This document shows positions 27,461-35,742 of a stretch of DNA of 64,000 bases, piece after piece. Position 1 is the first letter of the stretch; each line of letters starts with the position of its first letter. Where the stretch lies: assembly GCF_019710745.1 (NCBI RefSeq), contig NZ_JAHKJW010000002.1:76006-140005 (forward strand), given 5' to 3'. The position numbers and the translations under genes were made by a program. The notes beneath the pieces were generated by a model. That model was not told the DNA's origin. It saw only the letters and a list, made by a program, of their open reading frames with translations, and did no database searches. This DNA is from Streptomyces beigongshangae. GTDB lineage: Bacteria > Actinomycetota > Actinomycetes > Streptomycetales > Streptomycetaceae.

Positions 27461-27606
27461 GCGATGCAGCGTACCTACCGCGTGGTACCCGTCCCATACC
27501 GAGGTGGGACAGGGCGGGGGAAGGGACGGCGCGGTGAATGCCCGCCGAACACCCGGAGAGCGCACCGGGGCCGTGGCCGGACGGGGGCGAGGGCTACCCT
27601 TCAAGA

Positions 27607-28056
27607 GTGAGCCCTGAGCAGAATCCCACCCCGCAGACCCTGGACGCCGAGCCCCGCCCCGGACGGCTGACCGCGGCGGCCGCGCTGGCCGCGCTGGAGG
27701 GGATCGCCCTCGTCACCGGGGGCGTCTACCTGCTCGTGATGGGTCTCTCCGGCCATCCGGACGACCGGAGCCAGGCGGTCACCGGCGGGGTGACGCTGAT
27801 CGTGCTCGCCCTGCTGCCGCTGCTCGCCGCACGGGGTCTGCTGCTGCGGCGCGGCTGGAGCCGGGGGCCCGCGATCATCACCCAGATCATGGCCCTGCCC
27901 GTCGCGTACAACCTGCTCCAGGCCGACAGTCTCGCCATTCCCGGGGGAATCGTCCTGGCGGTGGTGGCGGTCGCGGCGCTGGTGCTGATCCTGAACCCCG
28001 AGACGACACGGGCGCTGGGAATCACCGGACCGGACGGAGTGCGCGAACGCCGGTAG
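27607..28056 (+). CDS. Small four-segment membrane protein
   Basis: This 149-residue protein has four hydrophobic segments (residues about 20-42, 55-76, 88-108 and 112-132) and the loop LLRRGWSRGPAIITQ. GTG 27607 is used because the longer frame upstream is Pro/Gly-rich and lacks similarity. It is divergent from the lipid-kinase gene with 146 nt between starts. I know no function. Confidence 0.82.
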   Translation: MSPEQNPTPQTLDAEPRPGRLTAAAALAALEGIALVTGGVYLLVMGLSGHPDDRSQAVTGGVTLIVLALLPLLAARGLLLRRGWSRGPAIITQIMALPVAYNLLQADSLAIPGGIVLAVVAVAALVLILNPETTRALGITGPDGVRERR

Positions 28057-28153
28057 CGGGCGACGCGCCGAGGGCGGAGGACGTACGCGTCCGCAGCCGC
28101 CCGGAGACCTCCGCGGCCGTCCCGCGGACGGCGCGGCCGGGCGCCCTCGTGCC

Positions 28154-28185
28154 GCGCGGTTCCCCGCGCCCCTTCACGGGGCGCG
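28154..28185. terminator. Dispersed repeat copy C with stem-loop, between convergent genes
   Basis: A gcgcggttccccgcgcccc element (28154-28172) is followed by its partial complement, giving an 8-bp stem (28165-28172 with 28178-28185, 5-nt loop). It lies between the membrane protein gene and sigH, which converge. Confidence 0.7.
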
Positions 28186-28199
28186 AGTCGTGGGACGTG

Positions 28200-29345
28200 C
28201 TACTCCTCCACCAGGAGCTTCTCGCGGAGCTGAGCCAGCGTCCGGGCCAGCAGCCGGGAGACGTGCATCTGGGAGATGCCCACCTCCTGGGCGATCTGTG
28301 ACTGGGTCATGTTCGCGAAGAAGCGCAGCAGGAGGATGCGCTTCTCGCGCGGGGGGAGGTCCTCCAGGAGCGGCTTGAGGGACTCGCGGTACTCCACGCC
28401 CTCCAGCGCCTCGTCCTCGGAGCCCAGGGTGTCCGCGACGGCCGGGGACTCGTCGTCCGTGTCGGGGACGTCCAGGGACAGCGTGGAGTAGGCGTTGGCC
28501 GACTCCAGGCCCTCCAGGACCTCCTCCTCCGAGATGGCCAGCTTCTCGGCCAGCTCGTGCACCGTGGGGGAGCGGCCGTGCTGCTGCGAGAGCTCCGCGG
28601 TCGCCGTGGTCAGCGCGAGCCGCAGTTCCTGCAGCCGGCGCGGCACGCGTACGGCCCAGCCCTTGTCCCGGAAGTGCCGCTTGATCTCGCCGACGACCGT
28701 CGGGGTCGCGTACGTCGAGAACTCGACGCCGCGCTCCGGGTCGAAGCGGTCGACCGACTTGATCAGGCCGATGGTGGCGACCTGCGTGAGGTCGTCCAGC
28801 GGCTCGCCGCGGTTGCGGAAGCGGCGCGCGAGGTGCTCCACGAGCGGCAGGTGCATACGGACCAGCTGGTTGCGCAGCTCCGCGTACTCCGGGCTGCTGC
28901 CGTCCAGCTCGCGCAGCCTGATGAACTTGGCCCGCGCCCCGCTCCGGTTGTGGGGGTCGTGCTGTGCTCCCGCCGCGCCGTCGTCGGCGTTTCGTTCGTG
29001 CTCGTGCTGCTCGCTCATGATCCCGCCCGTCACCCGCCGCCGCCCTTCCAAGGACGTCCCCCCAGACTCCGTCCGGGGGGACCCCCACTGCGCGGCAACG
29101 TCTGGATCGTGTCGCCCGTCACTGCCGGAGAGCGCCTCGCGCCCGTCCTCGCCGATCGGCTCTCCCGGAGCCGTCCCGGCCGCCGGCGGACCGCTGTCCT
29201 CCGGGTGCGGCCGGGCCTGCTGCTCGGGAATGCCGTCGATGCCCTCCGCCAGGCGCCGGGGCCCGCCCGGACCGTCCTCGCCCCCGGCGGAGAGTTTTCG
29301 TGTGCCGCGCTCTTCATCCCGCACCGGCCCGTCCCCGTTCCTCAC
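28200..29345 (-). CDS. sigH: Stress/sporulation sigma factor SigH (SigB family), with N-terminal extension
   Basis: The 272-residue core from ATG 29018 has sigma regions 2 (HLARRFRNRGEPLDDLTQVATIGL), 3 and 4 (QSQIAQEVGISQMHVSRLL). The same frame continues upstream without a stop to GTG 29345, which overlaps the ushX stop codon as GTGA. That start gives a 381-residue form with a 109-residue Gly/Pro/Glu-rich extension. In S. coelicolor, SigH is reported in more than one translation product, so I annotate the long form and note the internal start. SigH-type factors direct osmotic-stress and sporulation genes. Confidence 0.85.
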   Translation of the reverse strand: MRNGDGPVRDEERGTRKLSAGGEDGPGGPRRLAEGIDGIPEQQARPHPEDSGPPAAGTAPGEPIGEDGREALSGSDGRHDPDVAAQWGSPRTESGGTSLEGRRRVTGGIMSEQHEHERNADDGAAGAQHDPHNRSGARAKFIRLRELDGSSPEYAELRNQLVRMHLPLVEHLARRFRNRGEPLDDLTQVATIGLIKSVDRFDPERGVEFSTYATPTVVGEIKRHFRDKGWAVRVPRRLQELRLALTTATAELSQQHGRSPTVHELAEKLAISEEEVLEGLESANAYSTLSLDVPDTDDESPAVADTLGSEDEALEGVEYRESLKPLLEDLPPREKRILLLRFFANMTQSQIAQEVGISQMHVSRLLARTLAQLREKLLVEE

Positions 29346-29755
29346 GCCGGCCCGGGTCCCGCGCCGCGCTGTTTGTAGAGGCTGATCGAAACGGTTCTGT
29401 CGTCGGCCACCGAGGAGGAGACCTTGCCCGCGAGTGCCGACAGCACGGTCCAGGCGAAGGTGTCCCGTGCGGGGGCGTGGCCGTCGGTCGTCGGGGCCGA
29501 GACGGTCACCTCGAGCGAGTCGTCGATCAGGCGGAAGACACAGCTGAGCACGGAGCCCGGCACCGCCTGTTGCAACAGGATCGCGCACGCCTCGTCCACG
29601 GCGATGCGCAAGTCCTCGATCTCGTCGAGGGTGAAGTCCAAACGCGCCGCGAGGCCGGCCGTGGCCGTGCGCAGCACCGACAGGTAGGCACCCGCAGCCG
29701 GCAGCCTGACTTCGACGAAGTCCTGGGTCGCGGGCTCGCCTGCGAACTGGGACAC
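29342..29755 (-). CDS. ushX: Anti-sigma factor of SigH (UshX/PrsH)
   Basis: This 137-residue serine-kinase-like anti-sigma factor has the RsbW-type GHKL fold: DLRIAVDEACAILLQQA (N-box) near residue 60 and a degenerate end. It should bind SigH and release it on stress. GTG 29755 follows GGAGG; GTG 29761 is an alternative. The stop codon overlaps the first codon of the long SigH frame, so stoichiometric coupled translation is likely. Confidence 0.88.
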   Translation of the reverse strand: MSQFAGEPATQDFVEVRLPAAGAYLSVLRTATAGLAARLDFTLDEIEDLRIAVDEACAILLQQAVPGSVLSCVFRLIDDSLEVTVSAPTTDGHAPARDTFAWTVLSALAGKVSSSVADDRTVSISLYKQRGAGPGPA

Positions 29756-30006
29756 CCTCACCTCCAAGGTGGTACAAGCTTTTTCGGGGGCCGAGGGTCG
29801 ACCCCCGGTATGACGCGCATCATGGTTCAGCGGTGACGCTATCGCGCTCTCAGGTGTCCTGTCCCCGGGACCCCGACCCCTTGCTGTCACTCATAGTAAA
29901 CCTATGGATACGGACAGTGGCTAGGGGTCTGCGGGCCCAATTAGGAAGAGCGCGCGCCGGATTGACGTACCCAGACGCCAGACGGTCGAACCGTCCGGAC
30001 CCCACG

Positions 30007-30267
30007 TCACACCAGTACGTGGTCGACGAAGCACCAGCGCCAGCTCTCACCGGGCTCGAAGGTCCGCATGATCGGGTGCTGCGTCTCCTTGAAGTGTTCC
30101 GTGGCGTGTCGCATCGGCGACGAGTCGCAGCAGCCCACGTGACCGCAGCCGAGGCACAGCCGCAGCTGTACCGGATGGGTACCCGCCGCCAGGCACTCGA
30201 GGCAGGTCTCGCTCTGTGGCGCGGGTTCCGGATGCGGCAGCGCGTCGGCGTGCGTGCACTGTTTCAT
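30007..30267 (-). CDS. UBP-type zinc-finger protein
   Basis: This 86-residue protein is essentially one zf-UBP domain: CTHAD, then ETCLECLAAG, LCLGCGHVGCCD and HATEHFKETQHP, giving the Cys/His pattern of the ubiquitin-binding zinc finger. Actinobacteria lack classical ubiquitin, so the ligand is unknown. It is divergent from a Na+/H+ antiporter gene, 61 nt between starts, an arrangement I recall in other Streptomyces. ATG 30267 is used. Confidence 0.9.
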   Translation of the reverse strand: MKQCTHADALPHPEPAPQSETCLECLAAGTHPVQLRLCLGCGHVGCCDSSPMRHATEHFKETQHPIMRTFEPGESWRWCFVDHVLV

Positions 30268-30328
30268 GATTGCCAGATTACGTCGGACGTGCGGAAATCC
30301 GCGCAGAAACGAAAGCGGTCCCATAGCG

Positions 30329-31924
30329 ATGCATGTGATGCCCCTGCTCCTGCTCGTCGCGGGCAGCGCCGCCGTCGCGGGCGCCGCGCGCCGCACCCCG
30401 GTGCCCGCGCCCCTGCTTCTCGTCGCCGCGGGACTGGCCGTCTCGTACGTCCCCGGGGTGCCCGAGTACACCCTCGACCCGCACGTGGTCCTGCCGCTGC
30501 TGCTGCCCCCGCTGCTCTACACGGCCGCCACGGACAGCTCGTACCTCGATCTGCGGGCGCAGCTCCGCCCCGTGGCGCTGCTCTCGGTCGGGTACGTACT
30601 GTTCGCGACGTTCGTCGTGGGCTGGGCCGCGTACGTGCTCGTGCCGGACCTGTCGCTCACCGCGGCACTGGTGCTCGGCGCGGTCGTGGCACCGCCGGAC
30701 GCGGTGGCGGCCACGGCGGTGGCGCGACGGGTCGGGCTGCCGTCACGGGTCACCACGATCCTGCAGGGCGAGTCGCTGGTGAACGACGCGACCGCGATCA
30801 CCGCCTACAAGGTGGCCCTCGCGGCCGCGGTCGGCGAGGGCGCGACCTGGGCGGGCGGCATCGGCGAGTTCCTGCTCGCGGCGCTGGGGGGCATCGGTGT
30901 CGGGCTCGTCCTGATGGTGCCGATCCACTGGATGCGCACGCACCTGAAGGAGGCGCTGCTGCAGAACTCGCTGTCGCTGCTGACCCCCTTCTTCGCGTAC
31001 GCGGTCGCCGAGGAGGTGCACGCCTCCGGGGTGCTCGCCGTGGTCGTCGTCGCGCTCTACCTCGGCCACCGCAACTGGGAGGTCGACTTCGCGACACGGC
31101 TCCAGGAGGAGGCGGTCTGGAAGATGGTCGCGTTCATCCTGGAGTCGGCGGTCTTCGCCCTCATCGGCCTCCAGCTCCCGGTGATCCTGAAGGGCCTCGG
31201 CGAGTACGAGGGGGTCAGCGCGGCCTGGTACGCGGTGGCCCTCTTCGTGATCGTCGTCGTGACCCGCTTCGCCTGGGTGTACCCCGCGACCTTCCTGCCG
31301 CGCCTGCTGTCCGCGCGGATCCGGGAACGGGAGGAGAACCCCACTTGGAAGGGGTCCTTCGTCATCGGCTGGGCCGGCATGAGGGGCGTGGTCTCGCTCG
31401 CCATCGCCTTCTCGATCCCGCTCACCGTGCACGACGGCGAGGAATTCGCCGGCCGCAACATGATCCTCTTCCTGACCTTCACGACGGTGATCGGGACGCT
31501 CGTCGTCCAGGGACTGACGCTGCCGCCGCTGATCCGCGTGCTGAAACTACCGGGACGGGACCAGCAGGCCGAGACGCTCGCGGAGGCGAACGCCCAGGCG
31601 CAGGCATCCCGCGCCGCCGAGAACCGCCTGGAAGCACTCCTGTCCGACGAGCGCAACGCTCTCCCGCAACCCCTGGCCGACCGTCTGCGCGCGGTGCTGG
31701 AGCGTCGTCGCAACGCTGTCTGGGAACGCCTCGGCCAGGTCGACGCCGTCACCGGCGAGACGGCGGACGACACCTACCGGCGGCTGTCCCGGGAGATGAT
31801 CGGCACCGAACGCGAGGTGTTCGTGAAGCTGCGTGACGGCCGCCACATCGACGACGAGATGCTGCGGACCCTGCTGCGGCGCCTGGACCTGGAGGAGGCC
31901 GCCGCGTTCCGGGAGACGGCCTAG
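30329..31924 (+). CDS. Na+/H+ antiporter, CPA1 (NhaP/NHE) family
   Basis: This 531-residue protein has 12 or so membrane segments. The ion-binding region reads LGAVVAPPDAVAATAV near residue 115 and QGESLVNDATAI (the ND motif) near 155. A cytosolic helical tail of about 130 residues ends the protein (ENRLEALLSDERNAL onward). ATG 30329 is chosen for its hydrophobic start. The stop overlaps the stop of the convergent PLP-enzyme gene by four bases. Confidence 0.93.
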   Translation: MHVMPLLLLVAGSAAVAGAARRTPVPAPLLLVAAGLAVSYVPGVPEYTLDPHVVLPLLLPPLLYTAATDSSYLDLRAQLRPVALLSVGYVLFATFVVGWAAYVLVPDLSLTAALVLGAVVAPPDAVAATAVARRVGLPSRVTTILQGESLVNDATAITAYKVALAAAVGEGATWAGGIGEFLLAALGGIGVGLVLMVPIHWMRTHLKEALLQNSLSLLTPFFAYAVAEEVHASGVLAVVVVALYLGHRNWEVDFATRLQEEAVWKMVAFILESAVFALIGLQLPVILKGLGEYEGVSAAWYAVALFVIVVVTRFAWVYPATFLPRLLSARIREREENPTWKGSFVIGWAGMRGVVSLAIAFSIPLTVHDGEEFAGRNMILFLTFTTVIGTLVVQGLTLPPLIRVLKLPGRDQQAETLAEANAQAQASRAAENRLEALLSDERNALPQPLADRLRAVLERRRNAVWERLGQVDAVTGETADDTYRRLSREMIGTEREVFVKLRDGRHIDDEMLRTLLRRLDLEEAAAFRETA

Positions 31925-32850
31925 GAGACGTCGGGCCTGCCCGTGACCACGGCCGCGACCGTCGTCCCGCGCGGGAACGCGCCCTCCTCGACGAGGGACA
32001 CGAGTCCGTACAGCGACTTGGCGACATAGAGACGTTCGACGGGCAGGCCGTGGCGTCGCCCGAAGTCCGCCGCGAACGCGTCGAGTCCAGGCGGCGTACG
32101 GGCGTAGCCGCCGAAGTGGAAGCGCTCGTCCAGGGACCACTCGCCGCGCGGCCCGCCGAACGCCGCGTCCTGGAGGGCACGTATCTCCGCGCCGAGGAAA
32201 CCGCCCCTGAGCACCGGGACGCCCAGCGCGCGCTGACCGGGGGAGAGTCCCGCGGCCAGGCCCGCCAGCGTGCCGCCCGTACCGCAGGCCAGCGCGACGA
32301 CGTCGGCGTGGCCGCGCAGTTCCTCGCCGAGGGCCGTGCAGCCGCGCACGGCGAGGGCGTTGCTGCCGCCCTCCGGAACCACGTACGCCTCCTCGCAGGC
32401 GGTCGCCCGCAGCAGCGCGGCCCGTGTCTCCGGCTCGTCCTTGCGGCGGTAGGCCGATCTGTCGACGAAGTGGAGCCGCATGCCGTCGGCCGCGCACCGT
32501 GCGAGGGACGGGTTGAGGGGGCGGTCGGCGAGCTCATGGCCCCGGACCACACCGACGGTGGGCAGTCCCAGGAGGCGGCCGGCCGCCGCGGTGGCCCGCA
32601 GGTGGTTCGAGTACGCGCCGCCGAAGGTGAGGACCGTACGACCGCCCGCCGCCGCGAGGTTCGGGACCAGCTTGCGCCACTTGTTGCCGATCAGCTCCGG
32701 GTGGATCAGATCGTCCCGTTTGAGCAGCAGCCGCACGCCGTGCCGCGCGAAGCGCTCGTCCGCGACCTCCTGCAGCGGCGACGGAAGGCGCGGCCGCAGG
32801 ACGTCGGGGTCGATGGCTCGGGGAAGGTCGGCGCCGCTCACACCGACCAT
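31921..32850 (-). CDS. PLP-dependent D-cysteine desulfhydrase / ACC-deaminase-like enzyme
   Basis: This 309-residue fold-type II PLP enzyme has KRDDLIHPELIGNKWRKL near residues 44-61 (catalytic Lys in GNKWRKL), FGGAYSNHL near 75 and a PEGGSNALA phosphate-binding loop near 160, with CGTGGTLAG near 188. Such proteins act on D-cysteine or 1-aminocyclopropane-1-carboxylate. The residues needed to tell them apart are not decisive by eye. Confidence 0.88.
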   Translation of the reverse strand: MVGVSGADLPRAIDPDVLRPRLPSPLQEVADERFARHGVRLLLKRDDLIHPELIGNKWRKLVPNLAAAGGRTVLTFGGAYSNHLRATAAAGRLLGLPTVGVVRGHELADRPLNPSLARCAADGMRLHFVDRSAYRRKDEPETRAALLRATACEEAYVVPEGGSNALAVRGCTALGEELRGHADVVALACGTGGTLAGLAAGLSPGQRALGVPVLRGGFLGAEIRALQDAAFGGPRGEWSLDERFHFGGYARTPPGLDAFAADFGRRHGLPVERLYVAKSLYGLVSLVEEGAFPRGTTVAAVVTGRPDVS

Positions 32851-32899
32851 TGTCGGACACGTATCCGAGCGGCACGCGAACTGTTCCGCGCCCCGGGCG

Positions 32900-32958
32900 G
32901 AAGACGGAGTTCCGCCGAAGACGCAGTTCCGCCGAAGACGGACTTCCGCCGAAGGCGG
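32900..32958 (+). repeat. 17-bp tandem repeat, about 3.5 copies
   Basis: Three near-identical 17-bp units (gaagacggagttccgcc type) at 32900-32916, 32917-32933 and 32934-32950 are followed by a half unit. They lie just upstream of the PLP-enzyme start, in a non-coding spacer between two leftward genes. Confidence 0.88.
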
Positions 32959-33049
32959 GCAGGCAGGAGCCGGGCAGGCCCGGAGACGGCCGCGGTACCC
33001 GCGGCCGACGGTCCGGAAGGCCCGCCCGCTGCTTCCGGGAGGCCGTCCG

Positions 33050-33640
33050 CTACTTCAGGCGCTCGGCGATGCGGGCCCGCATCGAGGCCATGGTGAAGCC
33101 CCGCGGATCGATCTTGCCCGGCTGCCATTCGAGATGGCCGATCACCGAGCGCTCCGTCCAGCCGTGGTGGCGGCAGACCGCCGCCGCGGCCCGCTCGACG
33201 GCGTCCAGCTGGGCCTCGGGCCAGGGGTCCTCGCCGTCGCCGAGGTTCTCGCACTCGAAGCCGTAGAAGTGGCGGTTGCCGTCGGTGTTCGCCTCGTTGT
33301 CCGACGGCAGTGCCTTCTCCGCGATGACCGCGCGCAGGACCTCGTCGTCGCCGAGGCCCGCGTGGTTGGAGCGGCCGTAGCCGACGAGGTGGACGCGGCC
33401 GTCCTTGGTGATGACTCCATGACACAACGGGCCCGGCAACCCGCTGTACCCGTCACGGCATATCTCGACCGTCCGCGCGCTGCCCGACGTCACCGTGTGG
33501 TGGATCATCACGCCGTGGACCGGGCCCCAGGGGCCCTTGTGGTTGCGGTTGTGCTGCTCCCAGTCGCCGACCTCGACGACGGTGACGCCCTCCGCCTTCA
33601 GCCGGCTCAGAAAACTGCTCGCGGACATGGGTGGGGCCAT
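33050..33640 (-). CDS. N-acetylmuramoyl-L-alanine amidase, type 2
   Basis: This 196-residue protein has the amidase_2 (T7-lysozyme-like) zinc fold: IHHTVTSG (first zinc His) near residue 45, GRSNHAGLG near 90 and a KIDPRG C-terminal motif. The enzyme cleaves between muramic acid and L-alanine. ATG 33640 follows GAGGAGG. No signal peptide is visible, so export by another route or a cytosolic recycling role is possible. No phage genes surround it. Confidence 0.88.
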   Translation of the reverse strand: MAPPMSASSFLSRLKAEGVTVVEVGDWEQHNRNHKGPWGPVHGVMIHHTVTSGSARTVEICRDGYSGLPGPLCHGVITKDGRVHLVGYGRSNHAGLGDDEVLRAVIAEKALPSDNEANTDGNRHFYGFECENLGDGEDPWPEAQLDAVERAAAAVCRHHGWTERSVIGHLEWQPGKIDPRGFTMASMRARIAERLK

Positions 33641-33777
33641 GGCCGCCTCCTCACAGGGCGCGGCGGCCACCCGCCGTGGCCGCCTCGTACCGCTGTTTGT
33701 ACCCGCAACTCGCTTGAACGGACCACTTCTTCGCGCGGCGGGCGAGCCGGCCCGGCCGGTGGCACGGGCGCATCGCC

Positions 33778-34011
33778 TCAGGCGCGCAGGAAGCCGTCCC
33801 CGTGCGTCGCGATGTGGGTCTCCACGGCCTGGAGGGCCTGCTGGGTGGCCTGCGGGGAGCCGCTGCCGCGCCGCTCCGCGAGGTAGGCCGCGCCGAGGTT
33901 CTTCAGCAGATCACCGCCGGCCCGCTGTGCCTGCACCTCGTCGATCTTCTGCTTGCCCTGGGTGAGGCCGCGCTGCGCCTGCTCTTTCGCGCGGTCCAGA
34001 AAACCCGCCAT
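33778..34011 (-). CDS. Small conserved hypothetical protein
   Basis: This 77-residue polar protein begins MAGFLDRAKEQAQRGL and is predicted helical and amphipathic, with lysine/glutamine-rich heptads. It is widely seen in Streptomyces without a known role. It is divergent from the encapsulin gene with 266 nt between starts, so it might share regulation with it. Confidence 0.75.
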   Translation of the reverse strand: MAGFLDRAKEQAQRGLTQGKQKIDEVQAQRAGGDLLKNLGAAYLAERRGSGSPQATQQALQAVETHIATHGDGFLRA

Positions 34012-34201
34012 GACCGTCTCCTCCGTAGTCGTCCGTGTTGCCGGTTGAACGGGCGGCCCGATCTTGGAGTTCCCGGGAGGAAGGAGGGTCCTTGACCCCG
34101 CGGTGCCTGCCGTACCCGTGGTACTCGCCGTACCCGGATCGGCCGGTTCCGCACGCGGGCCCGCACGGTGCCCGTTTACCGAAGATCCATTCCCCCTCTT
34201 T

Positions 34202-34215
34202 CGTGTAATGGCACG
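34202..34215. promoter_or_regulatory. Palindrome upstream of the encapsulin gene
   Basis: CGTG-n6-CACG (14 bp) lies 63 nt before the encapsulin start in the divergent spacer. It has the general form of a Crp/Fnr half-site pair, but the spacing does not match the Streptomyces Crp motif I know. A taatgg inside it could be part of a -10. Confidence 0.3.
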
Positions 34216-34277
34216 GGTACGCTCGGTGATGGAAGTGTTGTCCCCGCAGCTCGACGGACGATGGGGAGGACATTTTC

Positions 34278-35681
34278 ATGTCGGTAGGCGAAGAGATCCG
34301 CGCGGACCAGGACCAGCCGCAGAAGAGTCTGGGCACCTCCGCGGCGCGGAACCTGGCCACCACCACCAAGTCCGCGCCGCAGATGCAGGAGATCAGCTCC
34401 CGGTGGCTGCTGCGCATGCTTCCGTGGGTGAACGTGCAGGGCGGCACGTACCGCGTGAACCGCAGGCTCAGCTACTCCGTGGGGGACGGCCGCGTCACAT
34501 TCGTGAAGACCGGCGACCGCGTCCAGGTCATCCCGGCGGAGCTCGGCGAGCTGCCGGCCCTGCGCACCTACGCGGACCAGGACGTGCTGGGCGAACTGGC
34601 CCAGCGCTGCGAGCAGCGCGAGTTCGAGCCGGGCGACGTGCTCGCCTCCTTCGGCAGCCCGATCGACGAGGTGCTCCTGCTCGCGCACGGCAGGGTCGAG
34701 AAGGTCGGCACCGGACCGTACGGGGACGACGCGGTCCTCGGAGTCCTCGCCGACGGCGCCTACTTCGGCGACCAGGCGATCACCGATCCGGACGCCATCT
34801 GGGAGTACACGGCCCGCGCGGCGACCGCGTGCACGGTGCTCGCACTGCCCCGCGCGGACTTCGACCAGATCGGGGAGCGCTCGACCTCCCTGCGCGAGCA
34901 CCTGACGCAGTTGCGCAGCATTCCCAAGCAGCGCACCAACAAGTACGGCGAGAAGGCGATCGACCTGTCGGCCGGTCACACCGGAGAGCCGGCCATCCCG
35001 GGGACGTACGTCGACTACGAGGCCGCGCCACGGGAGTACGAACTCAGCGTCGCCCAGACCGTGCTGCGTATCCACACGCGCGTGGCCGACCTCTACAACC
35101 AGCCGATGAACCAGACCGAGCAGCAGTTGCGGCTCACGGTGGAGGCGCTGAAGGAGCGCCAGGAGCACGAGCTCGTCAACAACCCCGAGTTCGGACTGCT
35201 CAGCAACTGCGAGTACGACCAGCGGATCCAGCCGCACGACGGCGTACCCGGCCCGGACGACCTGGACGAACTGCTCGCCAGGCGGCGCGGCACCAAACTG
35301 CTGCTGGCCCACCCCCGGGCGATCTCCGCGTTCGGCCGTGAGCTCAACAGGCGGGGGCTCGTTCCGGAGACCCTCGACGTGGCCGGCAACCGCATTCCCA
35401 CCTGGCGCGGCGTGCCCCTCTTCCCGTGCAACAAGATCCCGGTCACGGAGGCCAGGACCACCTCGATCATCGCCATGCGCACGGGCGAGGCCGAGCAGGG
35501 GGTCGTCGGGCTGCACCAGACAGGCATCCCGGACGAGATCGAGCCGAGCCTGTCCGTGCGGTTCATGGGCATCAGCGAGCAGGCGATCATGTCGTACCTG
35601 GTGACGACGTACTACTCGGCCGCGGTCCTGGTGCCGGACGCACTCGGTGTCCTGGAGAACGTCGAGATCGGTCGCTGGTGA
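34278..35681 (+). CDS. Family 2B encapsulin shell protein with inserted cyclic-nucleotide-binding domain
   Basis: This is the subunit of a virus-capsid-like (HK97 fold) protein nanocompartment. The 467-residue protein has an N-terminal arm (residues 1-45, ending [10 protein letters not shown]). A Crp-type cyclic-nucleotide-binding insertion follows (about 95-210, with [24 protein letters not shown] and [10 protein letters not shown]). The HK97 body comes next (about 230-467), with the end region [18 protein letters not shown] and an axial [15 protein letters not shown]. The insertion defines family 2B. ATG 34278 follows GGGGAGGA. A polyprenyl synthase gene follows by 61 nt and is the expected cargo. 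Confidence 0.92.
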   Translation: MSVGEEIRADQDQPQKSLGTSAARNLATTTKSAPQMQEISSRWLLRMLPWVNVQGGTYRVNRRLSYSVGDGRVTFVKTGDRVQVIPAELGELPALRTYADQDVLGELAQRCEQREFEPGDVLASFGSPIDEVLLLAHGRVEKVGTGPYGDDAVLGVLADGAYFGDQAITDPDAIWEYTARAATACTVLALPRADFDQIGERSTSLREHLTQLRSIPKQRTNKYGEKAIDLSAGHTGEPAIPGTYVDYEAAPREYELSVAQTVLRIHTRVADLYNQPMNQTEQQLRLTVEALKERQEHELVNNPEFGLLSNCEYDQRIQPHDGVPGPDDLDELLARRRGTKLLLAHPRAISAFGRELNRRGLVPETLDVAGNRIPTWRGVPLFPCNKIPVTEARTTSIIAMRTGEAEQGVVGLHQTGIPDEIEPSLSVRFMGISEQAIMSYLVTTYYSAAVLVPDALGVLENVEIGRW

Positions 35682-35742
35682 TGACGCCCGGTACGGGGCG
35701 CGCCGTGTTCCCACCGGGCGGGACGGACCTCCGGGTGGGCTC

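Noticed and set aside
33050-33640. Phage lysis gene or prophage remnant
   Set aside because: The amidase has no holin, capsid or integrase nearby. The HK97-like gene at 34278 is an encapsulin with the family 2B insertion, not a phage capsid operon.
34202-34215. Firm Crp-binding site upstream of encapsulin
   Set aside because: Half-sites fit loosely, but the spacing differs from the Streptomyces Crp motif, so it is listed only as a low-confidence palindrome.
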